From Xaviernesmea oryzae (GTDB lineage: Bacteria > Pseudomonadota > Alphaproteobacteria > Rhizobiales > Rhizobiaceae): a stretch of DNA of 64,000 bases. Shown here one piece after another: positions 63,559 through 64,000 of the stretch. The stretch spans positions 434,001-498,000 of the forward strand of contig NZ_FXAF01000011.1 of NCBI RefSeq assembly GCF_900177415.1, in the 5' to 3' direction. How positions within the stretch are numbered: position 1 is the first letter of the stretch; each line of letters starts with the position of its first letter. Both the position numbers and the translations under genes were made by a program. The notes below the pieces were generated by a model, which worked only from the letters and a program-made list of their open reading frames with translations, ran no database searches and was not told where the DNA came from.

Positions 63559-64000
63559 CGCACTCCTGTGTTGCCGGCCCTGTCGGCCGTGTTTTTTCCC
63601 GCTGTCGGGATGAGGCTCAGAATGAAAAGTAAGAGCGCCGCGACCACGATGGAAGGGCCGGACGGCGTATCGTAGGTGAGCGAGCCGAACAGGCCGCCGA
63701 TGACGGCGACGGCGCCGATCAGCGAGGCGGCGACGGCCATGATCTCGGGGCTGGCGGAAAAGCGCCGCGCCGTGGCGGCCGGAATGATCAGCAGCGCGGT
63801 GATCAGCATGATGCCGACGATCTTCATGGCGATCGCGATGACGAGCGCCATCAGGAGCATGAAGAGGAGCCGCGCCTGCGCCGGCTTCATGCCTTCGGCT
63901 TCCGCCACGTCCTCGCTGACGGTGGACGCGATCAGCGGACGCCAGAGAAAGGCGAGTGCTGCGATCACCAGCACGCCGCCGCCCCAGATGAGCGCGATGT
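63555..64000 (-). CDS. znuB: Zinc ABC transporter permease ZnuB, C-terminal part (5' end outside window)
   Basis: The visible 148 residues are the C-terminal half of an ABC-3-type metal permease, with four or five membrane helices. Segments such as ALAFLWRPLIASTVSEDVAEAEG, KIVGIMLITALLIIPAATARRF and GGLFGSLTYDTPSGPSIV are typical of ZnuB. It imports Zn2+ across the inner membrane with ZnuA and ZnuC, whose genes would be beyond the right end. The stop codon overlaps the zur ATG by ATGA, so both are translated from one transcript. Confidence 0.93.
   Translation of the reverse strand, partial: IALIWGGGVLVIAALAFLWRPLIASTVSEDVAEAEGMKPAQARLLFMLLMALVIAIAMKIVGIMLITALLIIPAATARRFSASPEIMAVAASLIGAVAVIGGLFGSLTYDTPSGPSIVVAALLLFILSLIPTAGKNTADRAGNTGVR

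Overview
The window is a gene-dense, GC-rich chromosomal segment of an alphaproteobacterium, most probably a member of the Rhizobiaceae (Rhizobium/Agrobacterium/Ensifer/Shinella group). The reasons are the tpiA-secG-pyrG order, Rhizobiales-type conserved hypotheticals (DUF1489, DUF2336, BTLCP cysteine protease, ATP12 chaperone), a CtrA-type binding site, a tandem glycine riboswitch before gcvTHP, a zur-znuB pair, and short GC-rich palindromic intergenic repeats. The genus cannot be fixed from the sequence alone. No phage, transposase, integrase, CRISPR array or rRNA gene was seen; most of the window is core genome.

Layout. 1-5 kb: end of a citrate synthase-family gene, an SDR, then pyrG, secG and tpiA on the minus strand. 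5-13 kb: secreted alpha/beta hydrolase, topoisomerase IV parE, an AI-2E-type membrane protein, a GNAT, a DUF2336 protein, and a decayed CitE-like gene converging on a flavin reductase/nitroreductase pair. 13-24 kb: exported protein, thrS, yidD, a NifU-like scaffold, folE-hisI, a patatin, CBS and rhomboid proteins, then PAS and PilZ proteins. 24-36 kb: BTLCP protease, VOC protein, D-Ala-D-Ala carboxypeptidase with SPOR domain, L-serine dehydratase, DUF599, a DUF1624-type membrane acyltransferase, MerR, mgtE, a peptide-deformylase homologue with altered active site, two BON proteins, OsmC and lipB. 36-49 kb: tRNA-Leu(GAG), DMT transporter, then the glutathione-dependent formaldehyde pair frmA and fghA with one toxin-antitoxin pair between them and a second after fghA; then ATP12 chaperone, HAD phosphatase, RluC-type synthase, crcB and a CSS-EAL phosphodiesterase. 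49-64 kb: SDR-LysR pair, Lrp/DUF2000 divergent pair, copper-handling operon (DUF2946-like, DUF1775-PCuAC fusion), glycine riboswitch plus gcvTHP, a repeat-rich 1.1 kb gap, dusA, FAH, gamma carbonic anhydrase, and zur-znuB running off the right end.

Functional links. frmA and fghA are consecutive steps of formaldehyde oxidation. gcvT, gcvH and gcvP form the glycine cleavage system under a glycine sensor. The exported copper proteins probably deliver or guard periplasmic copper. zur and znuB belong to zinc uptake. PAS/rhomboid share a perfect CtrA site. The most interesting items are two genes that keep a fold but appear to have lost catalytic residues (the deformylase-like and CitE-like proteins, the latter carrying an antisense terminator in its coding sequence), two unannotated small membrane ORFs, a 12-bp palindromic operator in front of the second toxin-antitoxin pair, short tandem repeats at three gene starts, and an unexplained structured region near 60.2-60.6 kb.
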